From the NCBI GenBank assembly GCA_937975585.1, contig CALJUC010000127.1, positions 1-9,386 on the forward strand: DNA of 9,386 nucleotides. The letters are read 5' to 3'. The DNA comes from an uncultured Moraxella sp. (lineage in GTDB: Bacteria > Pseudomonadota > Gammaproteobacteria > Pseudomonadales > Moraxellaceae). The position numbers and the translations under genes were made by a program. The notes beneath the pieces are model-generated. The model did no database searches, was not told where the DNA came from, and was given only the letters and a program-made list of their open reading frames with translations. Below, piece after piece: positions 1 through 6,807 of this stretch; the stretch's first letter is position 1; each line of letters begins with the position of its first letter.

Positions 1-1129
1 TTACCTCTTGGACTTTGAACACCCCCTCAGTCATCGTTCCCGTTTTATCCATCACCACATTGTCAATGGTCGCTAGGGTATCTAAAAAATTACTGCCCTT
101 AAATAAAATTCCATTACGGCTACCTGCCCCAATACCACCAAAATAGCCAAGCGGAATCGAAATCACCAAAGCACAAGGGCAAGATATGACTAAAAATACC
201 AAAGCCCGATACAGCCAATTACTAAACACATAATCAGCCACAAAGAAATAGGGTACAAGGGTAATAGCAATCGCTAAGGCAACTACTATCGGGGTATAAA
301 TTTTGGCAAACTTACTGATAAAAAGCTCAGTCGGGGCTTTTTGGCGGGTCGCATCTTGCACTAAGGCTAAAATTTTAGACAGCTTGGAATCTTGATAAGC
401 AGTCGTAACTCTAATTTGCACCACATTTTGTAAATTAATCATCCCTGCCAATACCACATCGCCTTGACGTTTGGTATCGGGTTTACTTTCCCCTGTCAAA
501 GCCGAGGTATTAAATGAAGCGGTATCAGAAAGTAAGACCCCATCCAGTGCTAGCTTTTCACCTGCTTTTAGCTGAATAATTTGTTCGACACCCACGGATA
601 TAGCTTTAACAATGCTGGGTTGGTTATTTTCAATGATGGTGACCTCATCAGGACGTTGGTCAAGCAAAGCTTTGATATTTCCCTTTGCACGTTGTACTGC
701 CATTGCTTGAAAGATTTCCCCTATAGTATAAAAAAGCATGACGGCAACACCCTCGGGGTATTCGCCAATGGCAAATGCCCCAATGGTCGCAATACCCATC
801 AGAAAAAATTCTGAAAACCAATTGCCAGACTTGATACTTTCAAAAGCCTCTCTTAACACAGGAAAGCCCACAGGAATATAAGCAATGGCATATACAATAA
901 AGCGTGGTATTTCCGTGAACCATACAGGTTTTATCACATGGTCAAGCACTAGCCCAATGGCTAATACCACAAAGGCAATTATCGCTGGTAAAAAAAGCTG
1001 AAACGTGGTTTTGTCACCTGTGTCATGCGACTGGTCATGCCCATCTTCATTACTGTGACCCTCATGGTTGCCATGGCTAGCGGTTATGATTTTTTCTTCC
1101 TCGTCGGTACAGCAACAATTTTTTGACAT
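1..1129 (-). CDS. cadA: Cd/Zn/Pb-exporting P1B-type ATPase CadA, C-terminus outside window
   Basis: Heavy-metal efflux ATPase of the inner membrane, exporting Cd(II), Zn(II) or Pb(II) at the cost of ATP. The gene runs off the left edge, leaving 376 residues. The start is ATG at 1129, preceded by the ribosome site GAAAGGTG. The N-terminus is short: CCCTDEEE at about residues 5-12, then a His/Asp-rich stretch (residues 19-36), and no complete GMxCxxC metal-binding domain. Membrane helices follow, then the actuator motif TGES (212-215), the metal-site CPC in the sixth helix (317-319), and the phosphorylation motif DKTGT with Asp361. The ATP-binding half and the last helices lie beyond the window. 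The gene is transcribed away from cadR, from a MerR-type promoter that CadR should control. The CPC and surrounding SCPCALVIS favour Cd/Zn/Pb over copper; the exact metal is inferred. Confidence 0.93.
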   Translation of the reverse strand, partial: MSKNCCCTDEEEKIITASHGNHEGHSNEDGHDQSHDTGDKTTFQLFLPAIIAFVVLAIGLVLDHVIKPVWFTEIPRFIVYAIAYIPVGFPVLREAFESIKSGNWFSEFFLMGIATIGAFAIGEYPEGVAVMLFYTIGEIFQAMAVQRAKGNIKALLDQRPDEVTIIENNQPSIVKAISVGVEQIIQLKAGEKLALDGVLLSDTASFNTSALTGESKPDTKRQGDVVLAGMINLQNVVQIRVTTAYQDSKLSKILALVQDATRQKAPTELFISKFAKIYTPIVVALAIAITLVPYFFVADYVFSNWLYRALVFLVISCPCALVISIPLGYFGGIGAGSRNGILFKGSNFLDTLATIDNVVMDKTGTMTEGVFKVQEV

Positions 1130-1168
1130 ACGACACCTTTCTAATGGTTTTATTAAAGATTACCTGTT

Positions 1169-1199
1169 ACTATAAACCCTGTAGTCACTACAGGGTCAA
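1169..1199 (-). promoter_or_regulatory. MerR-type promoter/operator of cadA
   Basis: On the minus strand a -35 TTGACC (1194-1199) and a -10 TATAGT (1169-1174) are separated by 19 bp, the overlong spacing that MerR activators correct by untwisting DNA. The spacer holds a perfect 21-bp dyad at 1176-1196: half-site ACCCTGTAGT, one central base, then its exact complement ACTACAGGGT. This closely resembles known CadR/PbrR operators. It lies in the gap between the divergent cadA and cadR starts, so CadR probably also represses itself from here. Confidence 0.88.
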
Positions 1200-1234
1200 G
1201 TAATAATAATCCAAGTCATACGAAAAGGTCACTT

Positions 1235-1687
1235 ATGTCTATATTTAAAATCAGCGAGTTAAGTAAAAAAACAGGGATTAATATCGAAACTATCCGTTAC
1301 TATGAGAAAATTGGGGCGATAAATAAAGCCAGTCGAGGCGAAAATGCGTACCGCTATTTTAACCAGCATGCTATTGAACAATTAGAATTTATTAAAACCT
1401 GTCGTTCATTAGGTTTTACAATGCAAGAAATTAAGGCTTTTAATCAACTTAAGCAAAATCCCAACCAAAGCTGTGTGATAGCGGATAAGCTAGTTGCTAG
1501 CCATTTGGCACAGATTGAACAAAAAATACAGCAATTACAAACTATTCGAGCCTTATTACACACAATGAGCAATTGTCAACAAGATTCTGTCGATAAGTGC
1601 AAAGTAATTCATTCATTACAATTCGCACCCACTTTAATAGAAGAAGGAATTAAACTATCTACGACAGAGCTAGAGGCAATACGGTAG
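1235..1687 (+). CDS. cadR: Cd(II)/Pb(II)-responsive MerR-family regulator CadR
   Basis: Metal-sensing transcription factor of 150 residues, normal for the family. It begins with the winged helix-turn-helix (about residues 4-23), followed by the MerR hallmark IRYYEKIG (20-27). A coiled-coil dimerisation helix spans about 82-112. The metal-site cysteines are at 80, 114 and 122, matching the C-x(n)-C-x(6-8)-C pattern of CadR/PbrR/ZntR, with an extra Cys56. Unlike ZntR it lacks the adjacent Cys-Cys/His arrangement, so Cd/Pb sensing is more likely than Zn. The start ATG has AAAAGG six bases upstream. It is divergent from cadA, with the dyad operator between them. CadR should hold the cadA promoter in a silent complex and activate it when metal binds. 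The assignment is strong; the preferred metal is inferred. Confidence 0.93.
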   Translation: MSIFKISELSKKTGINIETIRYYEKIGAINKASRGENAYRYFNQHAIEQLEFIKTCRSLGFTMQEIKAFNQLKQNPNQSCVIADKLVASHLAQIEQKIQQLQTIRALLHTMSNCQQDSVDKCKVIHSLQFAPTLIEEGIKLSTTELEAIR

Positions 1688-1754
1688 AGGTAACATATAA
1701 TACTTGGGTATCTATATGTAGCTCATAATAGGACAGCTTACTGCCAATTCTTAC

Positions 1755-2093
1755 TTAAGATTTCGGCTCAATCTTTTCCCCGTCTTCCTTGACAAAAGTT
1801 TGAGTTAAAGGCATATCAATCAAATCTAGCACCACTTCAGACGGGCGACATAGCTTTACGCCTTTATCACTGACCACAATCGGACGATTAATCAAAATCG
1901 GCTCAGCCAGCATATGTTGGATAATGTCATCATCGCTTAAATCTGGATTTTCTAAGCCACGTTCGGAAAATGGTTCAACATTGACCCGCAGTAATTGCCT
2001 AGGCGTAATCCCCATTTTGGCAATCAAATCACGCAGGGTTGGCTCGGTAGGCGGATTTTCCAAATAGTGAATAACCGTTGGCTCAATGCCTTG
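1755..2093 (-). pseudogene. arsC: 5'-truncated arsenate reductase ArsC (glutaredoxin type)
   Basis: C-terminal part of a glutaredoxin-coupled arsenate reductase, which reduces As(V) to As(III) for export. The frame reads from about Gly2090 (GIEPTVIHYLENPPT) through the conserved Arg-bearing motifs LLRVNVEPF, INRPIVV and LCRPSEVVLD to EDGEKIEP and a stop at 1755. Full-length ArsC has about 140 residues; here the first 25-30 are missing, including the catalytic HNPxCxxS cysteine. The frame upstream of 2091 is unrelated and hits a stop at 2106-2108, at the point where the IS3-like sequence begins. A TTG at 2061-2063 could start a 102-residue fragment, but it lies inside the conserved YLENPP motif and is not a natural start. 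The gene is therefore almost certainly inactive. It sits tail-to-tail with cadR, a remnant of a metal/arsenic resistance region. Confidence 0.87.
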
Positions 2094-2164
2094 TGTAACT
2101 CTCCCCTAAAATAAAACAGCTCAAACGTAGAATTTCTTATAAACTAACAATAAGGCGTTTTAGC

Positions 2165-2425
2165 ATGAGCAAGCGAATGACAGAAAGCCAGATCGTATCG
2201 ATTTTAAAAGAAGCCGATGCGGGTGTGCCAGTAAAAGAACTATGTCGTCAGCATGGCATAGCGAGCTCGACGTTTTACAAGTGGAAAGCCAAATACGGTG
2301 GCATGGAAGCCTCTGACGTTAAACGATTAAAAGAACTCGAAGAAGAAAACCGCAGGCTTAAGCAAATGTATGCTGACTTAAGCCTAAAATCGCAGCTACA
2401 GGCAGAAATCATAAAAAAGCTATAG
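2165..2425 (+). CDS. IS3-family transposase OrfA
   Basis: DNA-binding subunit of an IS3-type transposase, 86 residues, the usual length for this group. The N-terminal helix-turn-helix (about residues 6-45, with MTESQIVSILKEADAG and GIASSTFYKWKAKYGG) recognises the element's ends. A leucine-zipper-like coiled coil follows (about 53-84, VKRLKELEEENRRLKQMYAD) and mediates multimer formation. In an intact element a -1 shift on the A6G run at 2413-2419 would extend it into OrfB. Here OrfB is broken, so only OrfA can be made. Solitary OrfA can repress the promoter of its own element family, so it may still influence transcription entering the downstream ynbD-like gene. Confidence 0.88.
   Translation: MSKRMTESQIVSILKEADAGVPVKELCRQHGIASSTFYKWKAKYGGMEASDVKRLKELEEENRRLKQMYADLSLKSQLQAEIIKKL
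2413..2419 (+). other. Programmed -1 ribosomal frameshift site (A6G)
   Basis: The heptamer AAAAAAG sits just before the orfA stop (TAG at 2423-2425), and the orfB frame is open across it in the -1 phase. This is the standard arrangement for making the OrfAB fusion transposase in IS3 elements. Because orfB is truncated shortly afterwards, the signal is now a relic. Confidence 0.55.
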
Positions 2426-2499
2426 TGCCTGTAGTCGAGCGTAAAGCATTAGCTGTTAAGGTTCTAAAGGAAAATGTCGCAAAACCACCCCACGATTAA
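2416..2499 (+). pseudogene. IS3-family transposase OrfB, N-terminal scrap
   Basis: In the -1 frame after the slippage site the translation reads KAIVPVVERKALAVKVLKENVA, typical of the first residues of IS3 OrfB. It then loses resemblance (KPPHD) and stops at 2497-2499. The DDE integrase core (about 250 residues) is absent. The ATG used by the next gene lies inside this scrap in another frame. Confidence 0.6.
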
Positions 2500-3985
2500 G
2501 ACGCGATTTGGCCATTTGATAGGATTTTTTGCAGTCTTTAATTGCCTATATAACTTAACTAATGCTTATACAGCTAAGCTAACCACTCATATGCCGATTA
2601 GCAATGTGGCAAGCGGTTTTGATAGTCAAATAGCCTTTATACCAAGCATGATTTTGCCTTATAGTTGCTCGTTGTGGTTGTTGATTGTTAGTTTTTTTAT
2701 CACTGATACCAACAAAGCTTTACAGCGATTAACATTAAGATTGTTACTCACCACTGTTTTAGCCTGTCTTTGCTTTTACTGGATACCGCTCAAGTTTTCG
2801 TTTCAGTTACCTGATGCTGATATCGCCTATCAAAACTTAGGTATTAATTGGCGATTTGCGTTTGCGCTGCTACATGCCGTCGATAAGCCTTATAACCAAT
2901 TTCCGTCTTTGCATGTTAGTTATGCAGTGCTACTATTAGTATCGCTTTGGACGCCAATCGCTGTTTTTCACAACCGTTTAATAGCCTATCGACTTAGTTT
3001 AATCTGTTTATGCGCTGGAATTGCAGTTTCCACATTATTTACTTGGCAACATCATCTCCTTGATGTGTTGGGCGGATTGATATTGGCAATCTTCGTGCTA
3101 TGGATTGAAAGGCGTATCAGCGACAAGTTAGATTCGACTAGTCAAAAACTGGTCATTCGCTATCTTGTACTTGCCGTTTCAGGGTTTCTTATAATGGCAA
3201 GCTTGCCTACTTTGTTTATCCGTTTTGATAACGCAATTTACCCAATCGCCATTAAGTTTTTTGCTTATTGTTGGCTGTTTAGTTTTGGGCTACTGAGCTT
3301 TTTATATGTTAAGTCTAATGTCGAGCTAAATAGACAAATTTTTTCGAAGAATCCCGATGGTCATTTAACCAATTTTGCCTATATCCTACAATTGCCTATT
3401 TGTGCGAGTTATTACTTGCTTTGGCAAATCATGACAAAGTGTAATCGATTAACGCCATTTACTGAGCGAGAAACTATTCAATGTCAGTTTTACCTTCAAA
3501 CTATCGAGATATGCGCTGGCCCAAAACTTAGCAATGCTGAAACTACGAATTTTACGCATTTTTTCAGTAAATATCAAAAAATAGTCTGGCTAGACGTTAG
3601 CAGTGAAATATCATCAAGTTTTTGGCAATTAAAACAGACGCAGCCGACAGCAATATTGACCTATCACTATCTACCGCTCTTGGATTTGCAGCCCTTTGAC
3701 TGTTTAGATATAACTAGCCTTGTGCATTTTTTAGGGTCTGTTAGTCAGACCTTAAGCACACAATCTGATGATGATGCGCCTGTACTGATACTATGTCAAT
3801 GTACCATGGGCTGGTCAAGGAGTGTGGCGATGTTAGCCTGTTGTCTGGCGTATTTCGGTCAGTTCTCCCCTCACACAATACGCCAATTAATTGATAGACA
3901 TAACCCATCCCATCACGTGACTCAGGATTACTTAAGTGACCAAACACTCATTAACTTACAACAAAAATCTAGTACACTACCATAA
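2474..3985 (+). CDS. YnbD-like membrane PAP2 / dual-specificity phosphatase fusion
   Basis: Inner-membrane protein of 503 residues combining two phosphatase modules. Several hydrophobic helices cover about residues 12-317. Among them is a PAP2-type site with PSLHVSYA (144-151) and HHLLDVLGG (193-201), supplying His147, His194 and Asp197. The first PAP2 motif (KxxxxxxRP) is not visible, as in Aur1/inositol-phosphotransferase-like members. The C-terminal soluble part (about 335-500) ends in a dual-specificity phosphatase loop CTMGWSRS (443-450), i.e. C-x5-R with Cys443 and Arg449; the usual preceding His is Gln442. The arrangement matches E. coli YnbD. Likely role (inference): dephosphorylation of a phospholipid head group and/or head-group transfer. 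The ATG has AAAGGA only two to three bases upstream and lies in the IS3 remnant, so the native N-terminus may have been lost. It is the first plus-strand gene, followed by ynbB. Confidence 0.86.
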   Translation: MSQNHPTIKTRFGHLIGFFAVFNCLYNLTNAYTAKLTTHMPISNVASGFDSQIAFIPSMILPYSCSLWLLIVSFFITDTNKALQRLTLRLLLTTVLACLCFYWIPLKFSFQLPDADIAYQNLGINWRFAFALLHAVDKPYNQFPSLHVSYAVLLLVSLWTPIAVFHNRLIAYRLSLICLCAGIAVSTLFTWQHHLLDVLGGLILAIFVLWIERRISDKLDSTSQKLVIRYLVLAVSGFLIMASLPTLFIRFDNAIYPIAIKFFAYCWLFSFGLLSFLYVKSNVELNRQIFSKNPDGHLTNFAYILQLPICASYYLLWQIMTKCNRLTPFTERETIQCQFYLQTIEICAGPKLSNAETTNFTHFFSKYQKIVWLDVSSEISSSFWQLKQTQPTAILTYHYLPLLDLQPFDCLDITSLVHFLGSVSQTLSTQSDDDAPVLILCQCTMGWSRSVAMLACCLAYFGQFSPHTIRQLIDRHNPSHHVTQDYLSDQTLINLQQKSSTLP

Positions 3986-4001
3986 CTGTGCTAGAATTTT
4001 T
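3969..4001 (+). terminator. Possible Rho-independent terminator after the ynbD-like gene
   Basis: CTAGTACA (3969-3976) can pair with TGTGCTAG (3987-3994), giving 8 pairs with one G-U wobble. The loop is about 10 nt and the hairpin is followed by AATTTTT. It overlaps the ynbD stop codon at 3983-3985. The stem is AT-rich, so termination may be partial, attenuating rather than blocking transcription into ynbB. Confidence 0.35.
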
Positions 4002-4067
4002 AATTATAGAATTTTATAGTCAAATAAATTCATTTTAAGACAAGCAAAGCAAGCGAAGACAGGACAA

Positions 4068-4100
4068 ATGGTACAGCAAACGAGCTTGATGCCATATTAA
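4068..4100 (+). other. Short leader ORF, in phase with ynbB and ended by TAA
   Basis: ATG at 4068 follows AGGACAA, a plausible ribosome site, and encodes MVQQTSLMPY before a TAA at 4098-4100. The same frame then stays open through 4131 into the ynbB-like gene. It could be a leader peptide feeding ribosomes to the GTG start, or the original N-terminus cut by a nonsense mutation. YnbB of E. coli, from memory, does not need this extension, so either reading is open. Confidence 0.3.
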
Positions 4101-4130
4101 ACTGAATTTAAAAGACTATTACAATCAATT

Positions 4131-4931
4131 GTGGTGGGTTTGGTGAGTATTGTGTTGTTAAAACCTGTGGTTTTCTTGATAGCGCTACTGTTACTTGCCA
4201 CCATAGTTTGGCTAACATTAAAAACTTTAGGCGGTCATTTACGCTTTGGTACGGTTTATTACACGGTCCGATCCTGGATAGTGCTGTTAAGTTTGCTACT
4301 AGTCGGCTTGGTTATTAATACCCCAGACTTTGCTTTTGGTATTGCGCTATTAGCCGTACTGATGGTACTCAAGGGTCAGCATGAAATTCGCCGTTTGTTT
4401 CGACAGTTTCCTAGCCAAACCACCAAGCAACGATATCTTGATAGCCTCTTTATCCTGGTATTTAGCCTATTTATTATCGCTTTTATTGACCTAGGCACGT
4501 CATTGAACCAGCAACATCAGCTAGGCATCTTGATTTTTGTTATTTTCGTGATTCAGTTTAACGATATTGGCCAATATTTGATGGGAAGACTGCTGGGGCA
4601 ACGCTTATTCAAACGTAAACTTGCACCTATCATTAGCCCTAATAAAACCATTGAAGGGGCCTTATTTGGTTGTATGCTGACTTCAGCCCTGAGCTTACCC
4701 ATTGGCAAGTTTTTAACCCCTTTTAACTATATTCAGATTTTTATACTTGCCTGGATATTGACCAGCATTGGTATTGTCGGAGATTTACTAGAATCAGCCG
4801 TCAAGCGTAGTCATGGCGTTAAGGACATGGGGCGATGGCTAAAGGGTCATGGGGGTATTATAGATAGGATTGATAGCTTAATGCTCGCTGTGCCAGCTTT
4901 TTGGCTCATTTATCGCACTTGTTTGTCTTGA
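4131..4931 (+). CDS. YnbB-like phosphatidate cytidylyltransferase (CdsA family)
   Basis: Integral membrane enzyme expected to make CDP-diacylglycerol from phosphatidate and CTP. The 266 residues hold about seven or eight helices (for example 3-30, 46-64, 67-82, 104-120, 131-147, 174-192, 199-217, 248-262). The CdsA signature lies at about 222-248: SAVKR, KDMG, KGHGG and DRID. It fits the family pattern except for Lys where Pro/Gly/Ser is usual before xHGG. Upstream are SPNKTIEG (169-176), Asn144-Asp145 and Gly217-Asp218. Its length agrees with E. coli YnbB rather than being a housekeeping CdsA, which supports a dedicated role beside the YnbA-like enzyme. The GTG start has no clear ribosome site; GTG at 4143, preceded by GGTGGG, is an alternative. 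Its 3' end overlaps the opposing SDR gene by 22 bases. Confidence 0.88.
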   Translation: MVGLVSIVLLKPVVFLIALLLLATIVWLTLKTLGGHLRFGTVYYTVRSWIVLLSLLLVGLVINTPDFAFGIALLAVLMVLKGQHEIRRLFRQFPSQTTKQRYLDSLFILVFSLFIIAFIDLGTSLNQQHQLGILIFVIFVIQFNDIGQYLMGRLLGQRLFKRKLAPIISPNKTIEGALFGCMLTSALSLPIGKFLTPFNYIQIFILAWILTSIGIVGDLLESAVKRSHGVKDMGRWLKGHGGIIDRIDSLMLAVPAFWLIYRTCLS

Positions 4932-5689
4932 TGCCGATATTGCAGTTTCATAATCTGATTGAGTAGCGGTTTGGGTAATACCGACAATAGCGAGATAGTA
5001 CGTTTCATCGGCTTTGGAAAAATATGCAAGGCTATATTTTGCTCAATCGCCGTCATGATTTCTTTAACCGCTTGTTGTTCGCTAATTATATGGGGCTTAT
5101 GACTGGCATCGCCATTATTGAGTGAGCGTAGTTGAGTGGTATCAATGTAGCCTGAAGCAATACAAATGACGTTAATGTGAAAGGGTCGCAGCCCTATGCG
5201 ATAAGCATCGCAACTGGCTATCATCGCTCGCTTGCATTTAGCGTACAAACTGGCATCCTCAAAATCCAGCAACCCTGCGACTGAAGCAATTGCAATCAGT
5301 GATTTGTCGGTATCATAGCTGTGCTTTAATTGTTCACTTGCCCAGCCAAATACTGCCTGAAATGCCTGTAAATTAATCGCTAGCATGTGTTGGCTTTCAT
5401 CTTGATTAAGTTGGTTCTGACGCTCATTGTAATATTTACCTGCACAATAAATCAGTCGGTTAAACGGCTGTTGTGCCAGTTTATCAAACAATTTTCTCCT
5501 TGCGATATTATCGCTAATATCACAAACATGGGCGGTAAATGCGGGATTTTGAAGTAATGATTGGGGTAACTTGGCAATTTTCTCACCACTACTGCCAATC
5601 ACAGTAACTTGCCAACTTTGATTCAAATGCCAGTCTGCCAACGCCAAACCGATACCACTGGTACCGCCAATAATGATGATATGTTTCAT
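4910..5689 (-). CDS. Short-chain dehydrogenase/reductase (SDR), classical type
   Basis: NAD(P)-dependent oxidoreductase of 259 residues, normal for a classical SDR. The Rossmann nucleotide motif GGTSGIG is at 8-14 (TGxxxGxG with Gly for the first Thr). Asp57 follows the third strand. CAG (82-84) stands in for NNAG, and Asn106 is the structural Asn. The catalytic Ser136, Tyr149 and Lys153 (S-x12-Y-x3-K) are all present, so it should be active. The C-terminus (about 228-252) is hydrophobic and basic and could touch the membrane. The start ATG overlaps the patatin-like stop by 4 bases (ATGA), indicating translational coupling as last gene of the minus-strand operon. The substrate is unknown; a keto or hydroxyl group of a lipid intermediate is inferred only from the neighbours. 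E. coli ynbABCD has no such member. Confidence 0.9.
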   Translation of the reverse strand: MKHIIIIGGTSGIGLALADWHLNQSWQVTVIGSSGEKIAKLPQSLLQNPAFTAHVCDISDNIARRKLFDKLAQQPFNRLIYCAGKYYNERQNQLNQDESQHMLAINLQAFQAVFGWASEQLKHSYDTDKSLIAIASVAGLLDFEDASLYAKCKRAMIASCDAYRIGLRPFHINVICIASGYIDTTQLRSLNNGDASHKPHIISEQQAVKEIMTAIEQNIALHIFPKPMKRTISLLSVLPKPLLNQIMKLQYRHQDKQVR

Positions 5690-6807
5690 GAGGATTCTCG
5701 CAGTTTAGCTATTGTGCGTTCATAGCCATAATCATATTGCTCGCGCATAATCGCTTGAAAGGTCGCATAATCAGGGCGTGTTACGTCAATATAGCCTTGA
5801 CGGAGTTGCAGTTTTTTCGCCATCGCAGGGCGAATGTGTTTGGCGTTATCAGCAGTCTTTATCCAATGGATTTCACTGTCTAGCGTTTGATATTGGTGCA
5901 CATGAGCAAGTCGCTGATTGGCGAGAAAACCAAATGTGCTATAAATCGCTGGTTCTGCTAACAACCGATCATAATTTGCCTTGGTTTCAGCATAGACCTC
6001 ATGAGCCAGCTCACAAGCCAGTTCAATCGGGGTTAAATTGAGTACACCACCCATCAGTAAGTGACTTTGCCATGTAAGTGGTGGTAGGTAATACATATCT
6101 GAAATGGACGCACGCACGGCAACTGCCAAGGGCATATCTGCGGTAACCCAGTGAGAGGAATGAATCGTGTCAGGTTGGTAAGGCGCGAGAGCATTTAAAA
6201 GACTTAATTTTTCAATTTCATTGGCTAAGGCTTGCTGACTACAGCGTAGCACGACTTGCCATTGATGAGCCGCATTATCATTGTATAGCCGACTGGCAAT
6301 AACCAAACTGTTAATTGTGGCACGCTGTTGTGAGGGTTGCCATGGCCACAATGGATTATCAGCGCTTTCATCTTTAATCGTAGCAATGCTCTGATGTGCT
6401 AGCCTATCAAGGACTTTGTTAGGAGGCGTTGGTCGGCGCTTGATAACATTTAGTGGGGAGTTTTTTGCTAGCTGCCACGCTTGACTCACTATTAAGCGCT
6501 GCAATGCAGGTAGTGCGTGCCCCGTAACCTGTTTAGGTGGCTTTGGGGTAATGCGGCAGAGCATGTCATAGCATTCTCGGCTTTGTAATCGCTCAAATGC
6601 CTGCTCGCTATCGCCACCCGTTACCTCTAATAATCCAGCTACAAATGCCCCGCCACAACTCGCTAAGATAATATCAGGGGTTTTTGCCTGTTCACATAGC
6701 GCTTGGTACATGCCCAAATAGTAACCAAAACGAAGCCCACCGCCAGAGAAAAGGACGGCCGTGTTAAATGGCTTTGTTTGGCGGACTACTGCAGGCACTT
6801 CGCTCAT
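5686..6807 (-). CDS. Patatin-like protein with both catalytic residues replaced
   Basis: Patatin-fold protein of 373 residues. Patatins are phospholipid acyl hydrolases with a Ser-Asp dyad. The oxyanion loop is intact: SGGGLRFGYYLGMYQAL (21-37). At the nucleophile elbow, where GTSAGA is expected, the protein reads ASCGGA (49-54), so the Ser is Cys51 (TGT at 6655-6657). At the second site, where DGGVLDNxP is expected, it reads MGGVLNLTP (252-260), so the Asp is Met252 (ATG at 6052-6054). The connecting region PLAVAVRASISDMYYLPPL (226-244) matches the usual patatin stretch, so the alignment looks sound. No signal peptide or membrane helix is evident. It overlaps both neighbours by 4 bases (ATGA). 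It may be a lipid-binding pseudoenzyme, or may use Cys51 for acyl transfer; classical lipase activity is doubtful. Confidence 0.85.
   Translation of the reverse strand: MSEVPAVVRQTKPFNTAVLFSGGGLRFGYYLGMYQALCEQAKTPDIILASCGGAFVAGLLEVTGGDSEQAFERLQSRECYDMLCRITPKPPKQVTGHALPALQRLIVSQAWQLAKNSPLNVIKRRPTPPNKVLDRLAHQSIATIKDESADNPLWPWQPSQQRATINSLVIASRLYNDNAAHQWQVVLRCSQQALANEIEKLSLLNALAPYQPDTIHSSHWVTADMPLAVAVRASISDMYYLPPLTWQSHLLMGGVLNLTPIELACELAHEVYAETKANYDRLLAEPAIYSTFGFLANQRLAHVHQYQTLDSEIHWIKTADNAKHIRPAMAKKLQLRQGYIDVTRPDYATFQAIMREQYDYGYERTIAKLRESS

Larger units (their letters stand above)
2094..2478 (+). mobile_element. IS3-family insertion sequence, left-end remnant
   Basis: The left end probably begins with TGTAACTCTCCCCTAAAA at 2094, since IS3 elements start with TG, directly where arsC similarity stops. 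It contains a complete orfA, the A6G slippage site and only the first roughly 20 codons of the orfB frame before unrelated sequence (the ynbD-like gene) takes over. Neither the right inverted repeat nor the DDE catalytic domain is present, so the element cannot move by itself. The right limit is uncertain by about 20 bases. Confidence 0.8.

Noticed and set aside
581..814. Plus-strand open frame of 77 codons
   Set aside because: It lies antisense within cadA, has no recognisable domain and no supporting ribosome site.
1756..1774. AAGATT...AATCTT inverted repeat near the arsC 3' end
   Set aside because: Only six AT-rich pairs, lying inside the coding remnant, with no T-run on the useful side; too weak for a terminator.
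3741..3947. Minus-strand open frame of 68 codons
   Set aside because: It is antisense to the conserved phosphatase loop of the ynbD-like gene, and its sequence follows from those codons.
3992..4015. Two direct copies of TAGAATTTT between the ynbD-like and ynbB-like genes
   Set aside because: Short and AT-rich; chance or slippage is sufficient explanation, and no binding-site family is recognised.
5778..6041. Plus-strand open frame of 87 codons
   Set aside because: Antisense to the patatin-like gene, with no protein-like features.
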